Assembly: GCA_958496175.1 (NCBI GenBank)
Contig: OY292279.1
Coordinates: 7,750,001-7,814,000 of the forward strand
Source: Sisyra terminalis
Taxonomy: Eukaryota > Arthropoda > Insecta > Neuroptera > Sisyridae
Direction of reading: 5' to 3'
Length of the DNA: 64,000 bases
In this document: positions 23,151 through 35,103 of the stretch, in pieces
Numbering within the stretch: position 1 is the stretch's first letter
How the letters are laid out: each line of letters starts with the position of its first letter
Translations under genes and position numbers: made by a program
The notes under the pieces: generated by a model
What the model was told of the DNA's origin: nothing
What the model saw: only the letters and a program-made list of their open reading frames with translations
Database searches by the model: none

Positions 23151-26100
23151 TTGCATATTTTTTTTTTTTTTTTTTTAATTTGAATCAATCAAATTTTCTT
23201 CTGAAATTAATTTTGATAGATAACCGTTTGTGGTTCTACTGTGGTTCTCAAAAAAAGTTTCTGCCCTTTTTCAAAGTTTTCTGCATTCTTTTGTTTTCTC
23301 GGTTGCAGTTTAGAATTGATTTTGTTAAATTAAAAAAAAATTCTTGTTGAAAAATTCGTTTTAATGCAATATTCTTTTACTACACAGTAAAAAATTTGAT
23401 TCTGTGGTTGAATTCCTTAGGAGTTTGACTAATTTACCTTTAGTGAAATCTATTTTGCTTTATTCAATCCCAAACGGTTTGAATCAAGAATTTTATATTT
23501 CTTGTGTCAAGAAACACGCGTATTTGAATAGAATGTCTAATACTTTCACAACAATGGTAAGTGTAGTTGAGTGAACTCCGTTCCACATTTCACATCAAAA
23601 TTGGAGGATTTTATCTTTGTGTACCTAAGCTGCTCATGCGCATAACATCAAATGTTCAATACTGTTCCTTATAGTGCTGGATCACTATTGTCAATTATTG
23701 TTCATGCCGTTTATACGAAAATATAAATACTATCCAAGAGTATCGACAATAAATAAAAATTATTTCTTCTTCTCTTTCTCTCTTTTGTTTTAAAATTGTC
23801 ATTCATTAATTTTATTAGAAATTATATTGAAGTTTTGAAACGACCGCGCTCCGACCTAGGTCGTTGAAGTGAAAAAATGAGTTGGAGAGAGATAGGGTTA
23901 TCGAGTCGAATACGAGATCAAACATGAATCCTCTATACTTTACCTCTGTGTTTTCTAAGCTGCATTATCGATTAAAGATCATGCGCATTTCGCCGTATCC
24001 AACCTTACAGCTGGTTTTGACCAAACGAAAAACGATTGAGATTATTATGCTCTTTTTACGGTGTATAATTTTCTTGGCACATTTTTTCATGCAATTCTCC
24101 CAAAGTTTGAAAAATCATTGGCACATTGTGTTCTCAAGGTCCCTATTCCCTCTATTATAAGCCAAAAAAAATCGATTATATCTCGGCAACCGGCAAAGAA
24201 AATATTGTTTAGTATTCCTATTAATTTATTACTAGGATCGGAGATCTCCAGTTCGTTTAGATGAATTGAAAAGAAGTATCATCTTCTGTCTAAATTTGCA
24301 TATTGCAGGGTCTAACAGTTGTCCAATGAAGATGCTTTTTCAGGTCAAATATCAGTTATGGTCAGTAAGATTTTTTCCTTTGATCTGGGGGCCTCTCATG
24401 AGACTTCCTCTGCGCTGCGTCCTAAAAGGACTATTGCGCCCCAGTTTAATTTCAGTTCCAGTTGGTCAGGTCTGCTTTTGATATGAATCTCAGCAAACAG
24501 TCAACTGGATCTCTGTGTATGTTCCCCAGCTCATGTCCGGGTGGTTGTTAATCCCATACCCCTTGTTTTTCCAAAAGCATAGTTTTATCAAAAAAAATCC
24601 ATATTAATTAATCTTTTTTGGTAGACTTTTGTTGAGAAAAACATCTCGTTAAAAATTCAATCAATAGGCTTCATAAGTTATTTGTAAATTAGTACAAAAA
24701 GGCCTTTTGCTTTATACTCTGTCAGATATTAATTGCTCATAAATATTCTCCCATACATCACAATGAAATATCTCCATTCAATCTCCCTATCAAAACTATC
24801 GAATTTATTTATTTATTTTTTCTTTGTAGCAGGTTACAAATTCTCAATCATCCCTTTCCTTGCCTACACCCAAAATCCGTCGGGGCTTTTTCTCCACATT
24901 CAATTCAGTTCATCCGTTTGCCGATCGTCTTCGGTGGCTTGTGTGATCCTATTTTGTATTGTAAATGTACTATGTTGTTTTTATGTTGACTCAATATTTT
25001 TTTATTGAAACTTCCGCTTAAGAATGGCGGATGGGGGTGGAAAAAAATAAAGAAAAATAATAAATCAAGATAGTTAGGAGGAATAAAAGTCGAAATAACA
25101 TTCATCAGCATTTCCAATTTTTTCTTATATTACAAATTGCGTTTGACTTTTAAGGATTCTGTGGGGTGAGAGACCAAATAGAAAGATTGGTGAAATTGGG
25201 ATGGTGTGAATACATCCCCTTGAATTGCCACGATTTGGGATGCATTCCCATCCCCGGCTGGATTCAGGATGCCATAAATATTGTGTATTAGGATATATTA
25301 ATAAATATGAACGAGCAATTTCGGAATAAATAAAAATGGAAAAAATAACGACTTAAGATTTTATGATTTCTTTAAAAGTCATTGGGAAAATTGAAGAAAA
25401 TAACTCATGGATTTGAGGGATTTAAAGATGAAATTTTGATCGTTTTTTTTTGGATATTCGGTTTCATTGGATATTCATTTCAAATATTGAATTTTGTTCC
25501 ATTGAAAAGGAAAATCATTTCGTTTTTACTCAAATACTTATCAATGTATTCTTCCTTGAAATCGAAATTTTGAACTGATTTTAATAGATAAAGCATTGTG
25601 ATAATACTATGTTAAGGATTTTTTTTTAATATTTAAAATTGCTACAGATTAATGAAAACAAAAAATAAAAGAATCGAAAAAACAAGATTAAAAATACCAA
25701 TTAATTAGTTATCATTTGATGAATAATGTTGTTAAGAAGTCAATGAAAAATCATAGCTTATAATTGTTTAATTGACTGTTATTTTATCCGAATTCCTCCA
25801 AATTTCTATCAAATAATAATGGTTTTATTATAGTTGCTCAATGACTTCTCAAATTAGACTCTAATGAAGCAAAAGGGTGGGAAATGGCGTTAAATATTAA
25901 TGTTGGAATGAGCTTTTATAGTTTCCAATGAAAATGGTTAGTTTCTTTGGAAATCTTTTCCATGTTAATTTTGAGTCCTATGAAAAATTCAATTTGGCCT
26001 CTGATAATTCCTGAACTGATTTTGTAATCAACCGAGGAATCCCCAACTTTCAATCGCCACTATTGAAATAATCAATAGTTAAACTTCGGGAAAAAAATCG

Positions 26101-27701
26101 TCTCCTGCAAGATTGCTATTATGAAAAGTTAATGAATGCGAAATTTGTTGGAATGGGTGAGAAATATATGTGTATAACCCTCTGGAATAGTTTTTTGGAT
26201 ATTTTTATGCGGGAACTTTTCTTTTTCTTTTTTTTTTTTTTTTGTTATTTTGCGAAGCAGTTTTCAGTAAAAACAAGTTTTTTTTTGGGAAATGGAGAAT
26301 GGTGCCTTAACGAGTAGGAGGTGAATTGGCTTCAGTCCAAGCCCGGTGGCTCGTTGTCACCAAAAGAGCAGGCGGACACCACCCCTTAATCTACTCCCGA
26401 TCCTCATTCCCATCCACCAACACCGCCGAATTACATAAGCGAAGTTATTATCCACCAAGTCTCACACACATTGCCTCAAGTAAACCAACATTTCAATATG
26501 GTCTCATTAGATCCAAGTGTATGCGCTGCTTTGCTACCCTCCAAACTCAATCCCAACCCTGTTTCATCCCCCATCATTTCGTCGTCTTCACATCCACACA
26601 TTCTATATATATATATATACATATCCGACTCGTTACCGCTGTGGTATGGACCGTATGTTTTCTCTTAGTCACTCTATTTGCTCCTGGAAATTCACATTAA
26701 AATAATACTGAACGACAACAACAAAACAGGCCTGCAGGGGAAACGAATAACGACATAAAATATGGTAGGACAAAATGAGAGAAAGACCAAAAGAAAAAAG
26801 ATCAGCCGAACGAGGAGAAAAAATTAAATTAAATAAAACATAAAAAAAAAACGGAGAAATAAAAAATTAACAAAGCTAATTCCCCGTTTGGGGAACGTAC
26901 AGAGAACGAAAGGGGTGAGTTGGTTAGATATACAGTAAATGTCGCTCTAATTAATGACGCTTCTGATATGTTAATTTATTTGAATATAAACGCAACGTTA
27001 CAGTATTTCAAAACGGCAACGCCACTGTCAGGAGGCGGTAACTTTAACTTTTTATTTTCATTTTCAAAATTTGTGGTTTTAAAACAATCATTATACAGCT
27101 TTTCATTTAATTATAAAATTAATTCAGTGGCTAATTTCATTACTGGATAAAAAATGGAATTAAAAACATGGAAATTAGGAAAAACACAAAATTTGTTCAT
27201 CATTTTTTTTCCTCTTGAAATTGGAATTCTTCTTTAAAAATTTAACTATGTCGTAAAGTCAGGACCTATTCTAATGGGCCGCCTTTCTTAAGAATTTTCC
27301 AGGAAAATTGAAACTTATTTTATTTTTTAATCGATGAAAAGAAATTCAACCCCTCAGTTCAAAACATATATTTTTTTTAGGTAAGTAAAGCAAGTCAGAA
27401 TTTTCCACAGGGTAATCCGTTTTTCATAATACTTTGATTATTGGATTTGGAATACATTAAATTTGGTCTCATTTAAGTACTTCAAATCGTCTTCTAAACG
27501 TGGAATAACAAGGTTGATTGATTCTCGGCTTTGTATTATAAATGTTGATAAAATTCATTTCTCAATCGTACAAATACGTCGATTCAAAATTTTTTCACAA
27601 ATTGTAAGGGGTCATTAAAAAACGGCCAGCTTTTACTAACCCTTTGCGAGGAACTTCCTACAATATCATCACACTTCAATAAAAAATTAGTCTAATTTTT
27701 A
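23151..27701. other. Long stretch without recognised genes
   Basis: AT-rich with T-runs at about 23158-23176 and 26230-26243. Less AT-rich patches at about 23860-24540, 25130-25270 and 26300-26710 look like unique host DNA. The frame at 24266-24481 and the three overlapping frames at 26326-26705 show no motif. A short (TA)n lies at about 26604-26619. Confidence 0.45.
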
Positions 27702-28752
27702 TAGTGAAAACTTCTTTTGCATCATTGTGACTAGAAATTTTATGAATCGGAAACGGTAAACGGCAATAAAAAGAGAAACATATACCTAGATCTATAAGAT
27801 TTAACATGAGAGAGAATGAGGAAGGAAACATTAGTATTTCTTTTGGTTGTGCACGCCTGTGTATTTCGCTATTTGAGAATGGTTTTCATAGCGACCAATA
27901 ACATCTGAGTTAAATTGTTTAATATAATTTGGAGCATAAAAATTTAATTTTTTTAATAAAATTAATTTTTAAGTTTGCCGTAAATGAATACGGGTTACTG
28001 TCAAGATTATCAAAAAAAAAAAAAATAAAGAAAACAAGACTTTAAAGACATCAAAAGATTCAACAGAATGTGTTCGTGAATTTCGGGCACGCCGAAAAGC
28101 ATTATTAAATAAGAAAAATTATAGTCCTTATACGTTTAATAATGATTCGACTGTGGAAAATAGTGAAAATTATGCTAGTAAGTACTTAAAGATTTTCTAA
28201 TCGCATATTTTGTCCTTAATCACGAAATTTCAATAAAATAAAATTTAAAACTAAATCTGATATCACATAATATTACGAACTTTTTTTCAGGTGCTACTCA
28301 AATGAATGTACAGCCGATTCCTTAGGTACTCACAATTTCGTCGAAATAAAGTTGCTCATGAAGAATTTCTTTAAAATTTTTTAAACAATATATTCGATCA
28401 TAATTTGTGTTCCTTTTGTGAACGGTTGTGATTCCAACGAAATTTAAAACCACAACGCCCAGGTCATGAAGATCTTTTATGGATATTAATTGACAATTCT
28501 AATGCAAATGATAATATTTTACTGTGCTGCACGTATTTTTAAGGATCCAAGATGTCCATTCCAACGATGTCCATTTGGACATCATTGGAATTATATTTGT
28601 GGAATTATATTATCATATTTGAAACTATTGCGTTTACAATTGTTTCAAATATGAAACGATATCTGCATCTTTACCACCACTGGATTTATTTCATACTTCC
28701 ATTATCATAGGTTCTCGATCATTTATCGAAAATATAAATTTGGATTCAGGCT
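27702..28752 (+). mobile_element. Helitron-derived fragment, copy B, left part
   Basis: The same element as copies A and C, in plus orientation. Exon 1 reads KTSKDSTECVREFRARRKAL... (about 28046-28177) and ends at donor GTAAGT (28178). The intron is 113 nt, ending TTTTTTTCAG at 28290. Exon 2 contains VAHEEFL, NIFDHNLCSFCERL-stop-FQRNLKPQ (about 28386-28455), HEDLLW, ILLCCTYF (about 28520-28543) and ASLPPLDLFHTS (about 28665-28700). The stop is TGA at 28429-28431. The Cys block and LPPLD match the N-terminal region of Helitron proteins; Rep and helicase domains are missing. The copy is interrupted at about 28752 and resumes at about 29537. Confidence 0.75.
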
Positions 28753-29536
28753 AAATAACAGGCTACCCTCAATCAGGCTACCCTAACAGACAAGGGTGGA
28801 TTCAGAATTTTCTTCACTTGAATTTTCTTCTTGGGACAATATCTTTTATTTTCAAGTGCGTGAAAGGGATCACGAAAAAAAATCGCAATTTCAGCTAGAA
28901 ATCATCATAATGATAAATAATAAATAATCATATCATCATAATGATAAAAGAAATTTAAAATCCTCTTCCAGAGCAAAAGGCATACGGCAAATCGTGTATG
29001 GTGAACTCTGGACTATCCAATATGGTTTAATTATATAGTTCAAATTCAGATATTTCAATAATAAGTTTATAGATACATAATGATTATGCATGATTATGGA
29101 AGAGCTAGGTTTCGAGCCATTGTACAAATTTTAATTTTGCGGTTGTGTTGTACAGTGAATAGTGTAATAGCTTTTGGAAAAAGGTTCATTTGGGAATCGA
29201 CAAAGGGAGATGGGGTTATTTTGACGCAAGTATTTTGATAACTTTCGACTTTTTTTAGTCATAATTAAGACCGAATTTATTGAACTTGGCGATATTTGTT
29301 ATTTATGTATAGATGCTAATTAATTTACGGAGTATTTGGTTCACGGTAGGTATACCTACCGTAGATTCAATGAAAATTAATTGATTATTGCATAGAACTA
29401 TTTTATTCTTTGCAACAGTTTATTAAATGTGTCTTTTTCAAGAGATGTGAAGTGTTTTTAAGTATGATTATATTTTTTGTAAAAGAAATAAGAAAAATAA
29501 AATACATTACGCAGACGAAGTCGCGAGGATCAGCTA
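28753..29536 (+). mobile_element. Insertion of about 780 bp splitting Helitron copy B, unclassified
   Basis: Comparison with copies A and C shows that the Helitron sequence stops after GGATTCAGG and resumes at AAATC...CTACAATTATCC near 29537, with about 25-30 bp of the host element lost. The inserted DNA ends with CGAAGTCGCGAGGATCAGCT, which resembles the 3' tail of some RTE-type retrotransposons and SINEs in insects, from memory only. It contains a perfect 20 bp palindrome (29343-29362). No coding motif is readable. Confidence 0.5.
29343..29362. repeat. Perfect 20 bp palindrome
   Basis: ACGGTAGGTATACCTACCGT is self-complementary without a spacer. It lies inside the insertion in Helitron copy B. 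Confidence 0.9.
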
Positions 29537-29665
29537 GTAAATCAAAAAATAAACGCTACAATTATCCCACTCATAAAATCTTACATTCGTTTCAATATCT
29601 TGAAGTTCATCCTTTTTGAAGGTTTCACGTCTACCGCATGTGAACTGCACACAAGTGTTTTTTTT
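29537..29665 (+). mobile_element. Helitron-derived fragment, copy B, right part with 3' end
   Basis: CTACAATTATCC, AAAATCTTACATTCGT and GAAGGTTTCAC, followed by ATGTGAACTGCACACAAGTG and a T-run, match the 3' end of copies A and C. The three copies end together here, which defines the 3' terminus. Confidence 0.75.
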
Positions 29666-32600
29666 TTTTTTTTTATAACGCCACTAAAGAAGTATAATTT
29701 CAATAATTACGAAATGGTTATATAAGGAAAATTGATTTTGACGAAGATTTATCAAGTGGATGTTTTTGATTCCCCCCAAAAAAAACCCTTTATACTTGAT
29801 GGTGCATCAATTAAATTCATTAGCTGACGCCGAACGGTCTCATTACCCCTTTTAGTGAAAAGATCTTTGAGAGATAATTTCCCCGACATATTAAAACATC
29901 ACAAAATCACTATTCCCCCGTGTACCCAACTTTGACGTACAAGTGTTGGTTTTCCAACGAGGAATTAGAAACCAGTGAAGATTAGATATGGCACGGGGAA
30001 AATAGAAAGGATTACGCTGACGAAGATCTGACGTGTGCATCAACCCAAGAAACCTCATCCCGTATTGCGTCCCTAATTTTAAACCTTCCAGTCGGGAACA
30101 CTGCACGAATAGAAAAGAGAGATGACAAGGGTGAATTGAGGAGCGAGTTGAAGTATATCATATCAACCTAGCGCCTGAAGGGTATTAACTATCTCCGATT
30201 CTAAAACTGTCACTAAATTTTCATTCTCCTAATCTAAACGATGATGCTGAACGTTCAATGCATTATCCTAAATCAGCACAATTTTTCTCACGAGAGGTTT
30301 CTTGCACAAATTGTTTCATGTGTGGAGCGGTTTGGGATGAAGTTGGCATCGACATCTAATATGATAATAATAATAAATCTAGTTTTTCTCGCGGGGTTTT
30401 TTTCCACATCAATAAAAGAGAAATAGGTGACGTAGATTGAGTGTTAGTTGGATGCAAACATAAAGCATAGACATCATATCTCACTTGAATTTATTTTGCA
30501 CATTCTCCAAGACCGAGCAAAGAACGTCATCATCTCCGTTTACTCATCCCCTATGTGTCTATGGCTTGGGAATGGGAATCGATATGGTGGTGCATGGAAT
30601 ACATATAAACATAGTTTACTCTATCTTCGTTCCACATTTACACAAATTTCATATGCATGCATGTATGCGTTTCTGGCGGTGCATGAAAAATCCCCCATAA
30701 AACCTTGACTGATACATGCACTTTTATATTACCTAGCCATAAATAAAACGAGTCAATGTTTGACGACTGCTGATTCGAACAAATTTCACATATCAATATT
30801 TTCTTTAAATTTTTGCTCAAAGTAATACGAAACTTGCACGAATTTTATAGCTAGTTTACAGCTTTATCTAATATTGATGAATGGGAGCAGAATATTTCCT
30901 CTGAAGAATAAAAATGATGATTGATTTATTTCTTGGTATCGACAACAAAGATTTTGAGCTTTTTAGTCCCAATGCATACATTGTTTAAGCAAATTAACCA
31001 GAAATTATTTTTATCACTAAGGTTGGCAAAAATTCAAGCTTTATTTCTAATTGTATCCATTTTCTTGGTGTGAAATTTAAATCTTCTTTAGTCAAGAAAC
31101 TATTACAAAACGGAAGAAAATTTTTAATATTTAATACTTTTAAATGCTATGCACATGTCCGGTTTTGTGCCTTAAAAGTACGATTTGTAGATAGCATTGA
31201 CTTTCTATTATAATTTATACAAAAATTTTGGCAAAATCGCATCAAATGCTTGTTTAAGCTTATGTTGAGCATACTCTTAAGCAATCTTAGTGTTTTAAGG
31301 GATTTTAAAAAAAATTAAAATGGCGATAATGGAGAGTAATGGAGGTGGAAAACGACCGAAAAGTTTTGAAGACATCAAATTGTAAGAATTATTGAATAAA
31401 AGTGATAGTCAAACGCAATAGTAACTTGCAATAATATATTTAAATCAAGCTTTGGTGGAAAAAATGGTCTGAATATTAAAAAAGTTGTATAAAGTAATAA
31501 TAATGCATGGTAATTCCTCTGGGCATCCAGAAAAATATGTGAAGGATATCATGGAAGTCCAAAGCGAAAGATAAATATGAATGGAAATATGAATGTTATA
31601 CTCTAAATATTATAAAATAGAAGAGTATTTTCACATAAAATAAATAAATTTTCCTACTCAAAATTGAAAAGAACAGACTTAATTTTTTCAAAAAAAACTT
31701 TTTTGAATATTTTCCAAACAACTAATAAAAAATATTCCCTAGCTGTTTATAAAAAAAAAAAAAAAAAAAAAAAACAAGATTTTGATTCAGAGAATCTTCA
31801 ATTTGTGGTTCCATACTACTTTACCTATTTTTTTTTTCACTTAAACTTAGTAACTTTGGTGCTACATTTCAGTTCTATAGCGAATAAGATCAATTATTAA
31901 ATAAGAAAATTAAGTAAAATCACAAATACTGGCCTGATTTTTGCAGATTGAGATCTGATATTTTAATTTTAAGATTAGGAACTATTCCAAAAGTTTAATT
32001 ATGAAAAGAAAAAACTTCAAAGTATTCATTGAGTTTTTTGTTACCACTACGAATGCAAATTTATATGATCAAAATTTTAAATAGAGCTTTATTCAAATTA
32101 ATGAAATAAAATACAAAATTGATTAATACTTTACCCAGATTTATTTTTTATTCGTTGATTTCTTAAAATAAATGTTAACTTGACCAATAATAACGTAAAC
32201 TTACCTGAAACAAAGAAAAAGAATAATTTAATAAACAATCTTGGAAAACTTTTTTTTTGATATAAAGAAAAGCTTCACAATAAGGTCAAAGATTTTAAGG
32301 CAATCAATGACTTGTATCTGGTAATTTACTAAACTTTTTGCTAAAAATTATCAACATTAAAATTATTTCAAAACTTTTAACATTCTAAGAATAAGTATCA
32401 TAAATATTTTTCCAGCACTTTAAAAAAAAAAAAAACGTTAAGCTGATATATGCGATATGAAAAAAAAAGTTATAAATTTATTTTCTCATATTTAATAACA
32501 AACTCTACCTTTTCGCCATAAGTGTGTGCCAAAGCTCTACTGTTATCCACACATAAAACATTGTACATACAAAGTAAAAAGTTATTTTATAGCCTATTTT

Positions 32601-34000
32601 TAATGGAATTTCAATGATTTAAGGATATAGTTTATGGAAAGAACGGATGAAAAAGCTTGAACAGGGCATCCAAGAGGAACTTCAAGTACTAAATCATTCC
32701 GTCCACATAAATTTCTTCTATTATTTATCAAACCACTTTCCACAAGGGCAAAGATTTCAAATAAATTTTACTTTTAAATTCATCCGAAAATACAATACCT
32801 AAACATGAAAGAATTTTCATTAAAAATTGGCAAATAATCGAATGAGTAGTAAAACGGCTTATTTTGTTCATTTGGTGCGGTAACCGAAGAGTAAATGGGA
32901 TGGATAGTTATAGGTTTAGGTATATAATGAGATTTGAAGGGGTTGTAAAATAATAATGGTGACAGGGAGGATAGTAGGGATGTTTTCTCTCCATGTTTAT
33001 GTGTGTATGTGTTTATATAATGAAATTTAAATGTTTCCGGTTACAATTAGCATATTAAGTAGATAAATGCTATTCTACTGTTAATTTAACAGAGTACTAA
33101 TCCTGGATTTAACAAAGGTAGAATCGTTATTATTTCCAAATAAAATTGTTCTTCGGTGTCATTCTAAACTTGAATTTTAAAATAGGAACATAATATTGAT
33201 TTTTTTACTCGAATAATTGCTTCAATTTTAAGAAATAATTTTTTTTTCCAATGGTAAGTAGTTTGGTTACTATGACTTAAGAAAAGTGAGTAAGTGGTAT
33301 AAAATTCAATCTTTTTTTTGTCATTTTAGAAATTCGAAAGAAAAAGCTTCAGTGCTTGCATATTTTTTCGGAAAATGCTGTTTAAAAATAAAGATCTATT
33401 TGTGTCATTTTTCAAATATTGAATTTTAGAAAACTTTTTTTCAGCATTAATAGATGTTTTTGGTTCTTAGAGAGTTCTGAATTATATAATTTTATCACTC
33501 ACATATAAAATATCTTTTGCTGGCTTTCATAAGTTTGAAAGCTTAAATATTAGGTAAATGTCCAAATAAAGCTTTATATTTATATGGTTATTTCCGGCAA
33601 AAAATGCAAGGTATGAATTTTTTCTTTCTAGACTCCCGAATAACAATAAAACAACAATTGATGGCATAAAAAATATATGAAAATTTTTATAAAATCGAAA
33701 AAGCTTATTTTTGGGACATCCGCCAGTAAACCATACTATGTCACTAGGATTTACTTTGTTTTTCTTTTGCCAATCGTTTCTTTGACGTATCTCGATCTCG
33801 AAAGGCATTTCAAAACTAAATTTGGTTTTCATATAGTCTTGTATCATCCAAAAGTTCGGATGGTCAACTACATTGCTTATTCTGGCGAGTTTCAAATTTG
33901 TTTTTTTTTTTTGGGTCTCCAGCTATTGTTGAACTGCAGTTTGTATGATCCCTTCTTTGCCATACAGGTACAGAATGACTTCCAAGGCTGCAATTGGAGT
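29666..34000. other. Long stretch without recognised genes; A24 run
   Basis: Mixed-composition DNA to about 30760, then AT-rich. A run of 24 A is at 31751-31774, not attached to a recognisable retroelement. Frames at 29891-30106, 30448-30820 and 33527-33895 show no known motif. Confidence 0.45.
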
Positions 34001-35103
34001 GGTCTAAAATGCCCCCATTGCAATCGGGTTAATTTTTTTTTTTTTGAAAATACCTTACAGTATGGACGACATCTCAGCCAAGTATCAATTCTAAAATATG
34101 ACGCGTTTTTCTGTAAAAAATAGAAATATTTTTTTTTCTAATTCAATATTCTCTGAAACTGTTCGATAATACCGAAAAAAGTGCTTATGAGTTTCAAGAT
34201 ATCACTAAGTAGTACTCCGAGAAAAATTCGCTCATGAATCAGATCGATCGATCATTGTTTAAAATACGATTTATTTTTTCAAAAAAAATTTTTATGCCAA
34301 AATCGTTTGGTACACTTTAGTGTTTTTTTTTTCTGTATAATCCTCTATCATCATTTTACAACATATATTTTTTTCAGATTTTTAAAAATATTAGACAATA
34401 GTTAAAAAAAAGAAGTACTCTTTAAACTTTTTTTGTGTGCTTAAATCTTTTAGTACCATCACGTAATTTTTTTTATATCATCCCCTTGTCTCAGTTTACT
34501 AAATATACTTTTTTCGTATTTTTAAAAATGTTAGATAATGGTTAGAAAAGTTAAACGTATTTTTTAAATCAGATTTTCAGCACTTACGTACTAAGTTTTT
34601 TTCCAAAGTAATTTTTCATCGCCTTAGTCATCAACATTTATTTTATACATTTTCTAAGTAACATTAAAATATTTTATATTTCATTTAGCAATTACTTTAG
34701 AAAATAATAATAATTACGTAAGAGCTGAAAATCTGAATTAAAAAATACGTTTAATTTTTCTAACCATTATCTTACATTTTTAAAAATACGAAAAAATGGT
34801 GTACCAAACGATTTTTGCAAAAAAAAAATTTTTGAAAAAATAAATCGTATTTTTAACAATGATCGATCGATCTGATACATGAGCGAATTTTTCTCGGATT
34901 ACTACTTAGTGATATCTTGAATCTCTTAAGCACTTTTTTCGGTATTATCAAACAGTTTCAGAGAATATTGAATTAGAAAAAATAAAATTTTTCACACAAA
35001 AACGCGTCATATTTTAGAGTTGAAACTTGGCTAAGATATTGTTCATACTTTAAAGTATTTTCAGAAAAAAAATTAACCCGATTGCAATGGGTGCATTTTA
35101 GAC
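34001..35103. mobile_element. Foldback element of about 1.1 kb
   Basis: The two halves are reverse complements over several hundred bases. Outer ends: TCTAAAATGCCCCCATTGCA (34003) against GCATTTTAGA at the right (35094-35103). Inward the same blocks recur in inverse order: GACGCG (34101 and inverse near 35005), the AATATTCTCTGAAACTG block (34146 and inverse near 34970), GATCGATCGATC (34240 and inverse near 34862), AATCGTTTGG (34303 and inverse near 34806), and TTTTTAAAAATG next to TAACCATTAT (34520 and inverse near 34765). The centre is near 34650. No coding motif is present and no clear target-site duplication is seen. Arm identity looks to be well above 80 percent by eye. Confidence 0.85.

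Noticed and set aside
24266..24481. 71-codon open frame with Cys and Trp residues
   Set aside because: No known domain and no continuation across plausible splice sites.
31751..31774. A24 run as a possible retrotransposon poly(A) tail
   Set aside because: No recognisable retroelement sequence immediately upstream and no flanking duplication seen.
33677..34123. 148-codon plus-strand open frame, the longest in the window
   Set aside because: Runs into the arm of the foldback element, overlaps an opposite-strand frame and has no recognisable motif.
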